Part shown: positions 50,764-59,031 of the stretch, one piece after another | How the letters are laid out: the number at the start of each line of letters is the position of its first letter | Numbering within the stretch: position 1 is the first letter of the stretch | Source of the DNA: Marinibacterium anthonyi | GTDB lineage: Bacteria; Pseudomonadota; Alphaproteobacteria; Rhodobacterales; Rhodobacteraceae | Length of the DNA stretch: 64,000 nucleotides | Reading direction: 5' to 3' | NCBI GenBank assembly: GCA_003217735.2 | Contig: CP031585.1 | Location: 3,831,501-3,895,500, forward strand | Translations under genes and position numbers: made by a program | The notes under the pieces: model-generated | Database searches by the model: none | Told to the model about the DNA's origin: nothing | Seen by the model: only the letters and a program-made list of their open reading frames with translations

Positions 50764-52584
50764 ATGTTCCAACTTCCCTTCCCCGTCCGCGACGCCGCAA
50801 CCGAAGCCGGGTCGGACGGACTCGGCAGTCTTCCGGTCTGGGATCTGAACGACCTCTACACCGCCCCCGACGCGCCTGAACTGCAGGCCGACCTCGACTT
50901 TGTCGAAACCGCCGCCGCCAGCTTTGCCGCCGATTACGAAGGCAAGCTCGCCACGCTCGACGCGGCCGGTTTCCTGCACTGCGTGCAGCGCAACGAGGCG
51001 ATATCCACCAAGATGGGCCGGATCATGTCCTACGCCGGCCTGCGCTATTACCAGAAGACCACCGATGCCGAGCGCGCCAAGTTCCTGTCGGACGTGCAGG
51101 AGAAGATCACCAACTTTTCCACCCCCATGGTGTTTTTCACGCTGGAACTGAACCGCCTGCCCGACGACCACCTGGACAAGCTCTTTGCCGAGAACGCCGA
51201 CCTGGCCCGCTACAAGCCCATCTTCGACCGGGTCCGCGCCATGAAGCCCCACCAGCTGTCCGACGAGCTGGAGAACTTCCTGCATGACCTGGGCGTCGTT
51301 GGCGACGCCTGGGAACGGCTGTTTGACGAAACCATCGCCGGGCTGACCTTCCAGGTCGACGGCGAGGTGCGCAACATCGAGGCCACGCTGACCCTGATGA
51401 CCGAACAGAACCGCGACCTGCGCGAGGAAGCCGCGCACGAGGTGGCATCGGTTCTGGGCGACAACATCAAGACCTTCGCCCGCGTCCACAACACCCAGGC
51501 CAAGGAAAAGGAAATCGTCGACCGCTGGCGCAAGATGCCATCGGCCCAGCACGGTCGCCACCTGTCCAACCACGTCGAACCCGAGGTCGTTGAAGCCCTG
51601 CGCACCGCCGTGGTCAACGCCTATCCCCGCCTCAGCCATCGCTACTACGAGCTGAAGCGCAAATGGCTTGGCCTCGACAAGATGCAGGTCTGGGACCGCA
51701 ACGCGCCCCTGCCGATGGAGGACGCGCGCAAGATCGGATGGGACGAGGCGGAAAAGACCGTCATGGAGGCCTACGGCGCGTTCGACCCGCGCATGACCGA
51801 GATCGCCGCGCCGTTCTTTTCGAAGGGCTGGATCGACGCGGGCGTCACCGAAGGCAAGGCGCCGGGCGCCTTCGCCCACCCCACCGTGACCGAGGTGCAC
51901 CCGTATATCCTGTTGAACTACCTGGGCAAACCGCGCGACGTGATGACGCTGGCCCATGAACTGGGCCATGGCGTCCACCAGGTGCTGGCCGCCGACCAGG
52001 GCGAAATGCTGTCGTCTACCCCCCTGACGCTGGCCGAAACCGCATCCGTCTTCGGCGAGATGCTGACCTTCCGCAAGCTGCTGGAACAGGCCGAGACCAA
52101 GGAACAGCGCAAGGTGCTGCTGGCCGGCAAGGTCGAGGACATGATCAACACCGTCGTCCGCCAGATCGCGTTTTACGATTTCGAATGCAAGCTGCACGAT
52201 GCCCGCCGCCAGGGCGAGCTGACGCCGGACCAGATCAACGACCTGTGGATGTCGGTGCAGGGTGAAAGCCTGGGCCCCGCCTTTGAATTCATGGACGGGT
52301 ACGAGGTGTTCTGGGCCTACATCCCCCACTTCGTGCATTCGCCCTTCTACGTCTATGCCTATGCCTTCGGCGACGGGCTGGTGAACGCGCTGTATTCGGT
52401 CTACGCCGAGGGCGGGCCGGGCTTTCAGGACAAGTATTTCGACATGCTGAAAGCCGGCGGATCCAAGCACCACAAGGAGCTTCTGGCCCCCTTCGGGCTG
52501 GACGCGTCGGACCCGGCGTTCTGGGACAAGGGGCTCGACATGATCTCGGGCTTCATCGACGAGCTGGAGGCGATGGAAGCGTGA
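50764..52584 (+). CDS. pepF: Oligoendopeptidase F-type M3 metallopeptidase
   Basis: The 606-residue protein has the zinc motif LAHELGHGVHQV near residue 397 and the C-terminal block with FVHSPFYVYAYAFGDG, both standard for M3B peptidases that cut short peptides in the cytoplasm. I took the ATG at 50764, because sequence before it is intergenic repeat. The stop overlaps the next gene (GTGA). Confidence 0.93.
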   Translation: MFQLPFPVRDAATEAGSDGLGSLPVWDLNDLYTAPDAPELQADLDFVETAAASFAADYEGKLATLDAAGFLHCVQRNEAISTKMGRIMSYAGLRYYQKTTDAERAKFLSDVQEKITNFSTPMVFFTLELNRLPDDHLDKLFAENADLARYKPIFDRVRAMKPHQLSDELENFLHDLGVVGDAWERLFDETIAGLTFQVDGEVRNIEATLTLMTEQNRDLREEAAHEVASVLGDNIKTFARVHNTQAKEKEIVDRWRKMPSAQHGRHLSNHVEPEVVEALRTAVVNAYPRLSHRYYELKRKWLGLDKMQVWDRNAPLPMEDARKIGWDEAEKTVMEAYGAFDPRMTEIAAPFFSKGWIDAGVTEGKAPGAFAHPTVTEVHPYILLNYLGKPRDVMTLAHELGHGVHQVLAADQGEMLSSTPLTLAETASVFGEMLTFRKLLEQAETKEQRKVLLAGKVEDMINTVVRQIAFYDFECKLHDARRQGELTPDQINDLWMSVQGESLGPAFEFMDGYEVFWAYIPHFVHSPFYVYAYAFGDGLVNALYSVYAEGGPGFQDKYFDMLKAGGSKHHKELLAPFGLDASDPAFWDKGLDMISGFIDELEAMEA

Positions 52585-53066
52585 CCCTCCGCGTTCCGGT
52601 CGTCACGATCGAACCCATCCAGGCGGCCGATATCGGCCGCCTGTCGCATTTCTCGCTGCCGCCGGAACAATCGGGCTTTGCCGATCATCCCTCAAAGGTC
52701 CTGGCCGCCGGTCCCGCGCGCGACGGCCACGTGATCCTGGCCGACGGGACACCGGCGGGCTTTTTCGCCATCGACCGCGACTATGGCGAAAAACACGATT
52801 TCGCCGCCCCCGGCGCCATCGGCGTGCGCATGTTTTCGGTCGATCACGCGCGGCAGGGCCAAGGCATCGCATCGGCCGCCTGCCGGGCCATGGCGGGCTA
52901 TTTCCGGGCGCAATACCCGGGCGTGGCGACCTGCTGGCTGACCGTCAATTGCCGCAATCCGGGCGCGCGGGCCGTCTATCTGAAGGGCGGCTTCGTCGAT
53001 ACCGGCGATCTTTACCTGGGCGGCGGCTTTGGCCCCCAGCACATCATGCGGCTGGACCTGGGCTGA
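52581..53066 (+). CDS. GNAT-family N-acetyltransferase
   Basis: The 161-residue protein starts at a GTG overlapping the pepF stop. It has GVRMFSVDHARQGQGIASA, which contains the acetyl-CoA-binding pattern R/QxxGxG/A, and NPGARAVYLKGGFVDTG. Its substrate is unknown. Coupling with pepF suggests a peptide or amino-acid substrate, by context only. Confidence 0.88.
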   Translation: MTLRVPVVTIEPIQAADIGRLSHFSLPPEQSGFADHPSKVLAAGPARDGHVILADGTPAGFFAIDRDYGEKHDFAAPGAIGVRMFSVDHARQGQGIASAACRAMAGYFRAQYPGVATCWLTVNCRNPGARAVYLKGGFVDTGDLYLGGGFGPQHIMRLDLG

Positions 53067-53125
53067 CGGGGCGGCCGGGCAAGCCCCGCCCTCGCTTCGC
53101 CCGACCGTTGGGGTCTTACGCGTCT

Positions 53126-53911
53126 TTACCTCTGCCCGCACACGGCCCAGGCGCGGGCCGCCAGAAGGATCCGGCCATCCGGATCGGTCGGCAGGATTTC
53201 GGCCAGACGGGCCCGCAACCGGTCGCGCGCGGGTGCGTCCAGCGCGGCGCAATAGCCGGGCGCGGGACCGATCCCGCTCAGGAACGGGGTCCAGTACTCG
53301 TCGAAATCGGTGAACGGGGTCACGATGTCGATCGGCGCCGTCCGGACATCCTTCAGCCCCGCGCCGGCGAACAACGCCTCCAGTGCGCCCGGATGACACA
53401 GCGGAAAGCGCGGGCCTTCGTCCAGCGCCCGCGCCGCGGGGTCCAGCGCGCAGGCCGCGTCCCAGAAGAAGCGGATGAACTGGGCATGACCGGCGTAATC
53501 CCAGACATAGGCGGCAATCGTGCCGCCCGGCGTTACGCAACGCTTCAGCTCGGCCAGGGCGCGCGGCTTGTCGGGGATGAAGTTCAGCACCAGCCCCGAG
53601 ACGGCGACATCCACCGATGCGTCGTCCAGCGGGATCGCCTCGCCGCTGCCCGCCAGGAAACGGGCGCGGGAATCGTCGATGGCGGCTTCGGCGGTCGCCC
53701 GGAATGCTTCCGACGGCTCCACCCCGGTGACCGCACGGGGATCGCAGCGCGCCAGGATCTGCGCGCTCAGCGCCCCGCTGCCGCAGCCGAGGTCCAGCCA
53801 GCGCTGGCCCGGGGCCGTATCGAGCCAGTCGAGGAATCCCTTGCCGGTCAGCCGGCTCCACCGGCCCACGTATCGTTCGTAGGCCTCGCCATCGGTCCAC
53901 CTATCCTGCAT
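53126..53911 (-). CDS. SAM-dependent methyltransferase
   Basis: I chose the ATG at 53911 because GGGAGGTG precedes it. The 261-residue protein has the class I SAM-binding motif WLDLGCGSGALS near residue 38, then GVEPSEAF and FLAGSGEAIPLDDASVDV. It resembles small-molecule methyltransferases of the UbiE-like type. It converges with the acetyltransferase gene. Confidence 0.88.
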   Translation of the reverse strand: MQDRWTDGEAYERYVGRWSRLTGKGFLDWLDTAPGQRWLDLGCGSGALSAQILARCDPRAVTGVEPSEAFRATAEAAIDDSRARFLAGSGEAIPLDDASVDVAVSGLVLNFIPDKPRALAELKRCVTPGGTIAAYVWDYAGHAQFIRFFWDAACALDPAARALDEGPRFPLCHPGALEALFAGAGLKDVRTAPIDIVTPFTDFDEYWTPFLSGIGPAPGYCAALDAPARDRLRARLAEILPTDPDGRILLAARAWAVCGQR

Positions 53912-54040
53912 CCCCACCTCCCGCGGCACCCGGTGTCATCGGAGGAAAAGGATAGCACTGGACGGTCGCAAAGTCTGCGCATATCGCGCGATGGTTGCAA
54001 GGCGGGTCTTTGCAAGATGGGTCAATGACCCATCCTACGC

Positions 54041-54310
54041 CTACTTCAGCTGGCTGTCCTTGGATCCGCGCCGGTTGATCCCGCCGCGCGCCTTGAAGGC
54101 GCCGTCGCGTTCCTGCTGGCAATCCAGGCACAGCTTCACCCCCGGCCGCGCCAGCCGGCGCGCCTCGGGGATCTCTTCCTCGCATTCGGCGCAATGGGTC
54201 AGGCTTTCGCCCACGGGGGCCTTCTGCGCCTTCATCCGCGCCAGTTCATCGGCGATGGATGCTTCGATCTGTTCATTCACCGCGCCGTCGCGCGACCATC
54301 CGCCAGCCAT
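54041..54310 (-). CDS. DksA/TraR-type zinc-finger protein
   Basis: The 89-residue protein has the C4 zinc finger CAECEEEIPEARR...CLDCQQE, as in the TraR/DksA family that binds RNA polymerase in the secondary channel. At this length it lacks the long coiled coil of DksA and resembles TraR or YbiI. No partner gene adjoins. Confidence 0.88.
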   Translation of the reverse strand: MAGGWSRDGAVNEQIEASIADELARMKAQKAPVGESLTHCAECEEEIPEARRLARPGVKLCLDCQQERDGAFKARGGINRRGSKDSQLK

Positions 54311-54461
54311 GTGATCACCCTGTAAAGCTCACGTCGGATCAGCCTACGCCCGAAGGACGGCCAAGGCAAATCCGGCGTGCAAGGGGTTAACAGATGCTGA
54401 ATCCGCCTCTGTAACCCGTTGATTTCCCTATAGGTGGTGCATGTCCCACGCGTGGGACACC

Positions 54462-55436
54462 CTACAGGCTCTCCGCCCCCGCATAGATCCGGTCCAGCGC
54501 CGCCTGGGTGCCGCGGGTGAATTCCAGCGGGCAGCCATAGGGGGTGCCGTCCCGCAGGCTCTGGCCGAAATTCTCGACCTGCAGGACGTAGTGATTGACC
54601 CGTGGAAAGCGCCGCGTCTCGACCACCAGGTCGGGATGATGCAGCTCGACCCGCGCCTCGCCGAAGACCCCGGCGTTGAACGGGGTCGTCAACCGGATCG
54701 TCCCTTTCGTGCCGTGAAACGACATCTCCTGGAAGGGCGCCATCCGCATCGACACGTAGGACGCATAGGTGAAGCCCGGGAAGGTCGCATCGATCGCGGC
54801 AAAGCCGTCGATCCCGTTGTCCCAGCGGATCTTCGCCCCGATCTCTACCGGTTCCTGCCCAGTCGCGAAGCGCACCGATCCCAGCACGTAGACCCCGATG
54901 TCGCGCAAGGCCCCGCCCCCCGTTTCAGTCCGGTTGCGGATGTTGGTCACGTCGGCCGCATTGTCGAAGGAAAACGCCCCCCGCACATGCACCAGGTCCC
55001 CGATCTTCCCCTCGGCGATCCAGTCCCGCACCAGCTGCCATTGCGGGTGATGCACGATCATGAACGCCTCGGCCGCCAGCACGCCGGCCTTGTCGCGGGC
55101 CGCGATGATCGTGTCGATCTCCGCCGCCTGCAGCGCGATCGGCTTCTCGCACAGAACCGCCTTGCCCGCAGCGATCGCCTTCAGCGTCCAGTCCACGTGC
55201 AGATGGTTGGGCAGGGGCACGTAGACCGCGTCGATCCCCGGATCGGCCAGCAGCGCGTCGTAATCGTCATACACCTGCAGTCGCGGCGCAAAGTCCTGGA
55301 ACGCGGCCGCCTTGTCGGGCGAACCCGTCGCCAGCCCGGCCAGTTCCGCCCCACTGGCGGCATGGATCGCAGGGCCCATGTGTTCCCGCGCGAATTTCGC
55401 AGCGCCCAGAATGCCCCAGCGCACCGGATCGGTCAT
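54462..55436 (-). CDS. Gfo/Idh/MocA-family oxidoreductase
   Basis: I chose the ATG at 55436, preceded by AGGAGAG. The 324-residue protein has an N-terminal NAD(P)-binding fold (VRWGILGAAKFAREHMGPAI), the conserved EKPIALQAAEID motif near residue 94 and the C-terminal dimer domain. It probably oxidises a sugar or cyclitol, substrate unknown. It is 91 bases from the glycan-like gene on the same strand. Confidence 0.9.
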   Translation of the reverse strand: MTDPVRWGILGAAKFAREHMGPAIHAASGAELAGLATGSPDKAAAFQDFAPRLQVYDDYDALLADPGIDAVYVPLPNHLHVDWTLKAIAAGKAVLCEKPIALQAAEIDTIIAARDKAGVLAAEAFMIVHHPQWQLVRDWIAEGKIGDLVHVRGAFSFDNAADVTNIRNRTETGGGALRDIGVYVLGSVRFATGQEPVEIGAKIRWDNGIDGFAAIDATFPGFTYASYVSMRMAPFQEMSFHGTKGTIRLTTPFNAGVFGEARVELHHPDLVVETRRFPRVNHYVLQVENFGQSLRDGTPYGCPLEFTRGTQAALDRIYAGAESL

Positions 55437-55527
55437 GTCGTCTCTCCTGTTCGTCTTGGCCCACCCTACCCCCATCCGCCCCGGGCGCCACCCCCGGATG
55501 TCCCCCGGATGCTTCAGCCCGATCGGC

Positions 55528-56448
55528 CTAGCCCTCGACCCGCTCAAGGAACCGCCGCGCCAGGCCGGGCTCGGTCGTGCTCAGGCAATTCAGCCCGAAA
55601 TACCAGTAGATGTAGCGATCATAGGCCCGCCGCCGCGCGGGCTCCGTGACCATCGCGGCCAGGTCGTCGACCGACCGGGCCACCCGCGCGATGTGATGGA
55701 AATCGGACTGCCCGCACAGGATCACCGGCTTGCGGTGCAGACAGGCCTCGATCCCCACCGCCGAATTGATCGTCACGACCCGGTCGCACGCGCCCAGGAT
55801 GTCATGGATATTCGCCCCCGACACCACCAGCCGCGGATACCTGGCCGCCAGCCCCGCCAGCCAATCCGCCGTCGCCGGGTCGCTGTCGCGCGGATGCGGC
55901 TTGATCACCACGGGCCCGGGCGTGGCGTCCAGCACCGTCGCCACCATCTGCTCGCGGGTCAGGTAACAGGTCTCCTCGACGTCCCGGTGCGCCTCGCTCT
56001 GCAGAAAGACGGCCACCGCGCCTTCGGGCAGAACCGCCAACTCGCCGGCCTGCGGATACCGGGAACTGCGGCCCCCGACCAGCCGCTTGCGCAGGCGGCG
56101 AAAGAACGGGCGCGCGTCGTCCACGGGGACCGAGGCGGGATCGAACCGCCGGGACGCGATCGACGAAAACGCCCGGATACCCCAGGGATCAACGTTCCAG
56201 AACGGATAGACATAGGCGATGCCCGCGTTCCACACGCGCGGATGGCGCAGGCGGCCGTGGTTGACCAGGTGGATGGCGTCATCGCGGTCCGCCGCCGCCA
56301 CGACACCCGCCTTGTCGATGGCCCGGAATTCCACGGACCGGCCTTCGGCCTCCAGCCCCGCGCGCAGGGCCTTGTAAAACGGCAACACCCCCTCGGTCGA
56401 GGGGGTGAGCCAGTCGTTCGGCAAATGAAAGAGGATCGGGCGGGCCAT
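55528..56448 (-). CDS. Capsule-polysaccharide (KpsC/KpsS-like) family protein
   Basis: The 306-residue protein has VVIKPHPRDSD near residue 177 and VVTINSAVGIEACLHRKPV near 218, a pairing seen in capsule export/modification (KpsS/KpsC, LipA/B-like) glycosyltransferases that make the Kdo linker. No capsule transporter genes are present here. An alternative is a capsule-like lipid glycosyltransferase of other function. Confidence 0.7.
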   Translation of the reverse strand: MARPILFHLPNDWLTPSTEGVLPFYKALRAGLEAEGRSVEFRAIDKAGVVAAADRDDAIHLVNHGRLRHPRVWNAGIAYVYPFWNVDPWGIRAFSSIASRRFDPASVPVDDARPFFRRLRKRLVGGRSSRYPQAGELAVLPEGAVAVFLQSEAHRDVEETCYLTREQMVATVLDATPGPVVIKPHPRDSDPATADWLAGLAARYPRLVVSGANIHDILGACDRVVTINSAVGIEACLHRKPVILCGQSDFHHIARVARSVDDLAAMVTEPARRRAYDRYIYWYFGLNCLSTTEPGLARRFLERVEG

Positions 56449-56490
56449 GGCCTATGGACCTTAGCCCTGCCGCGTCCCGGCCCCAAGGGG

Positions 56491-57387
56491 TCAGGCGGTG
56501 GCCATCATGCCCTTTTCCTTGGCGAGATCGCGCATCTTCTTCTGCAGCTTCTCGAAGGCGCGAACCTCGATCTGGCGGATCCGTTCGCGGCTGACGCCGT
56601 ACTTGCCCGACAGGTCTTCCAACGTGACCGGCTGGTCCGACAAGCGGCGTTCGGTCAGGATGTCCTTTTCCCGGTCGTTCAGCACGTCCAGCGCCTGGGC
56701 CAGCAGTTCGCGCCGCGCTTCCAGCTCGTCGCGGGCCTCGTAGTCGCCGGCCTGGTCGGCATCCTCGTCTTCCAGCCAGTCCTGCCATTGCATGGCGCTT
56801 TCGCCTTCGACGCCCACGGTGGCGTTCAGCGACGCGTCGCTGCCGGCCATCCGGCGGTTCATCGACACCACGTCCTGTTCGGTCACGCCCAGGTCGGTTG
56901 CGATCTGCTTGACGTTCTCGGGGCGCAGGTCGCCTTCCTCAAGCGCGCCAAGCTTGGCCTTGGCCTTGCGCAGGTTGAAGAACAGTTTCTTCTGCGCCGA
57001 TGTCGTGCCCAGTTTGACCAGCGACCAGGACCGCAGGATGTATTCCTGTATCGACGCGCGGATCCACCACATGGCATAGGTCGCCAGGCGGAAACCGCGT
57101 TCGGGGTCAAAGCGCTTGACCGCCTGCATCAGGCCGACATTCGCTTCCGATATCACCTCGGCCTGCGGCAGGCCGTAGCCCCGGTAGCCCATGGCGATCT
57201 TGGCGGCCAGGCGAAGGTGCGACGTGACAAGCCGGTGCGCCGACTCGGTGTCCTGTTCCTCGACCCAGCGCTTGGCCAGCATGTATTCTTCTTCGGGTTC
57301 CAGAAGCGGAAACTTCCGGATCTCCTGCAGGTAACGGTTCAACCCGCCTTCCGGCGAGGGCACAGGCAAATTCGCATAATTGGCCAA
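56491..57387 (-). CDS. rpoH: RNA polymerase sigma factor RpoH (sigma-32)
   Basis: The 298-residue protein has region 2 (VISEANVGLMQAVKRFDPE, YAMWWIRASIQEYILRS), the RpoH box QKKLFFNLRKAK near residue 132, and the region 4 helix-turn-helix VSRERIRQIEVRAF. It directs heat-shock gene transcription. An RpoH-type promoter lies upstream, implying autoregulation. Confidence 0.97.
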   Translation of the reverse strand: MANYANLPVPSPEGGLNRYLQEIRKFPLLEPEEEYMLAKRWVEEQDTESAHRLVTSHLRLAAKIAMGYRGYGLPQAEVISEANVGLMQAVKRFDPERGFRLATYAMWWIRASIQEYILRSWSLVKLGTTSAQKKLFFNLRKAKAKLGALEEGDLRPENVKQIATDLGVTEQDVVSMNRRMAGSDASLNATVGVEGESAMQWQDWLEDEDADQAGDYEARDELEARRELLAQALDVLNDREKDILTERRLSDQPVTLEDLSGKYGVSRERIRQIEVRAFEKLQKKMRDLAKEKGMMATA

Positions 57388-57425
57388 GGCTCGGTCCCCC
57401 TTAATGTTTATACTCTTAACATCTG

Positions 57426-57453
57426 ATATGGAGCATTACACTCCGTCTACAAG
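57426..57453 (-). promoter_or_regulatory. RpoH-type promoter of rpoH
   Basis: On the minus strand CTTGTAG (57453-57447) and CTCCATAT (57433-57426) are 13 bases apart. They match the sigma-32 consensus CTTGAAA and CCCCATNT, and the CCATAT form known for RpoH in Rhodobacterales, about 40 bases before the rpoH start. Confidence 0.65.
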
Positions 57454-57604
57454 GCTGTGAACGCAGATATGGGGAAAAAGTTAATGAAATGTTAGCGCCC
57501 ACACCCTGCACTCACGCGCATGTGCTGTTCATGACAGCCCGATCCTGCCGCCGGTCCAGCCGGTTCCTGCCAGTATGCCCGAAAAACCCCGCCTTGTCGC
57601 GAGG

Positions 57605-58630
57605 TTAGGCGCGCAACACCGCCAGCAGCTGGGCGAAATCCTCAGGCAGGGGCGCTTCGAACCGCAGGTCCGCGCCGGTGACGGGATGCACGAATCCCAG
57701 CACCGCGGCGTGCAGCGCCTGCCGGTCGAAGCCGCGCACCGCCTCGGCGGCGGCGTCCGACAGCGCCTTGCCGGGCATCTTGCGCGACCCGCCATAGACC
57801 GGATCGCCGATCAGCCCGTGACCGGCATGGGCCATGTGCACGCGGATCTGATGCGTCCGACCGGTTTCCAGCCGGCATTCCACCAGCGCCAGGCACGGCG
57901 GGGTGCCGAATGTCTCTTCGACGCGCGCCCGCGTGACCGCGTGGCGACCGCCGTCGAACCGCACCGCCTGTTTCTGCCGGTCGGTCCGGTGCCGGTCGAG
58001 CCCGGTGGTGATCTTCAGCACGTTGCCCGGTTCGAAGCTGACGCCGCGCGTGCCGCGCAGGCGCGGATCGGCCGCGTCCGGCACCCCGTGCACCAGCGCC
58101 TGGTAAGCCCGTTCGGCGGTGTGTCTGGCAAATTGTTCGGCCAGGCCGTGATGGGCGGCGTCGGTCTTGGCCACGACCAGCAGACCGGACGTTTCCTTGT
58201 CGATCCGGTGCACGATGCCGGGCCGCTTGACGCCCCCGACACCCGACAGGTTGTCGCCGCAATGGGCCAGCAGCGCATTGACCAGCGTGCCCGACGGCGT
58301 GCCGGGCGCGGGATGCACCACCATGCCGGCGGGCTTGTTCACCACGATCAGCTCGTCATCCTCGAATGTGATCTCAAGCGGGATCGCCTCGGCCTCGATA
58401 TGGCTTTCCTCGGCCTCCTGCACGGTGATCGCGATCTCGGCTCCCGGCTCGACCCTGGCCTTGGGGTCGGTCGTCACGGCGCCGTCCACCGTGACCGCGC
58501 CATCGGCGATCAGCCGCGCCAGCCGCGTGCGCGACAGCGACGCGTTCTCTGGCACATCCCGGGAAAGCGCCTTATCAAGGCGCGGCGGCGGATTGTCCGC
58601 CACCTGGAACAAGATGACACGAACGCCCAT
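57605..58630 (-). CDS. rluD: 23S rRNA pseudouridine synthase of the RluD family
   Basis: The 341-residue protein has an S4 domain (SRTRLARLIADGAVTVDG), the catalytic HRIDKETSGLLVVAKT motif with the active aspartate, and the C-terminal RTHQIRVHMAHAGHGLIGD. I chose the ATG at 58630, with AGGAGG before it. The gene starts divergently from and overlapping the start codon of the next gene on the plus strand. Confidence 0.92.
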   Translation of the reverse strand: MGVRVILFQVADNPPPRLDKALSRDVPENASLSRTRLARLIADGAVTVDGAVTTDPKARVEPGAEIAITVQEAEESHIEAEAIPLEITFEDDELIVVNKPAGMVVHPAPGTPSGTLVNALLAHCGDNLSGVGGVKRPGIVHRIDKETSGLLVVAKTDAAHHGLAEQFARHTAERAYQALVHGVPDAADPRLRGTRGVSFEPGNVLKITTGLDRHRTDRQKQAVRFDGGRHAVTRARVEETFGTPPCLALVECRLETGRTHQIRVHMAHAGHGLIGDPVYGGSRKMPGKALSDAAAEAVRGFDRQALHAAVLGFVHPVTGADLRFEAPLPEDFAQLLAVLRA

Positions 58631-58934
58631 GAAACCTCCTGCGTCCGAAGACGACTTCGTCGAACCCGCATCCCTGCGCTTTCTGCGCCGGCTGGTGACG
58701 GTGCTGACGGCAGTGATGATCGGCGGGGTTCTAGTGATCATTGCGCTGCTTGTCATCCGTTCCCCGCATGCCCCCGCCCTGCCCCTGCCCGACGACATCG
58801 CCCTGCCCGAAGGCACGACCCTGCAGGCGGTGACCTACGGGCCCGATTTCTACCTTGTCGTGACGAACCAGAACACCGTGCTGGTCTATGACCGGGCCAC
58901 GGGCGATCTGCGCAAGATGATGTCGCTGGACTGA
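58629..58934 (+). CDS. Small single-pass membrane protein (DUF6476-like)
   Basis: The 101-residue protein has one membrane segment at about residues 23-45 and a small C-terminal domain (LQAVTYGPDFYLVVTNQNTV, VLVYDRATGDLRKM) with a beta-propeller-blade look. The start shares bases with the rluD start (CATG). A ribosome-binding site before it is weak. It resembles the conserved DUF6476 proteins of Rhodobacterales, from memory. Confidence 0.7.
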   Translation: MKPPASEDDFVEPASLRFLRRLVTVLTAVMIGGVLVIIALLVIRSPHAPALPLPDDIALPEGTTLQAVTYGPDFYLVVTNQNTVLVYDRATGDLRKMMSLD

Positions 58935-59031
58935 GCAGGACTTCGCCAGCCCTGTCCCGACGGACCGCATCCGAGGTCGCGGGATCCGCGAATCGCACCA
59001 TACTGTCCCAAACCCGTGCAAGGAGGACAGC

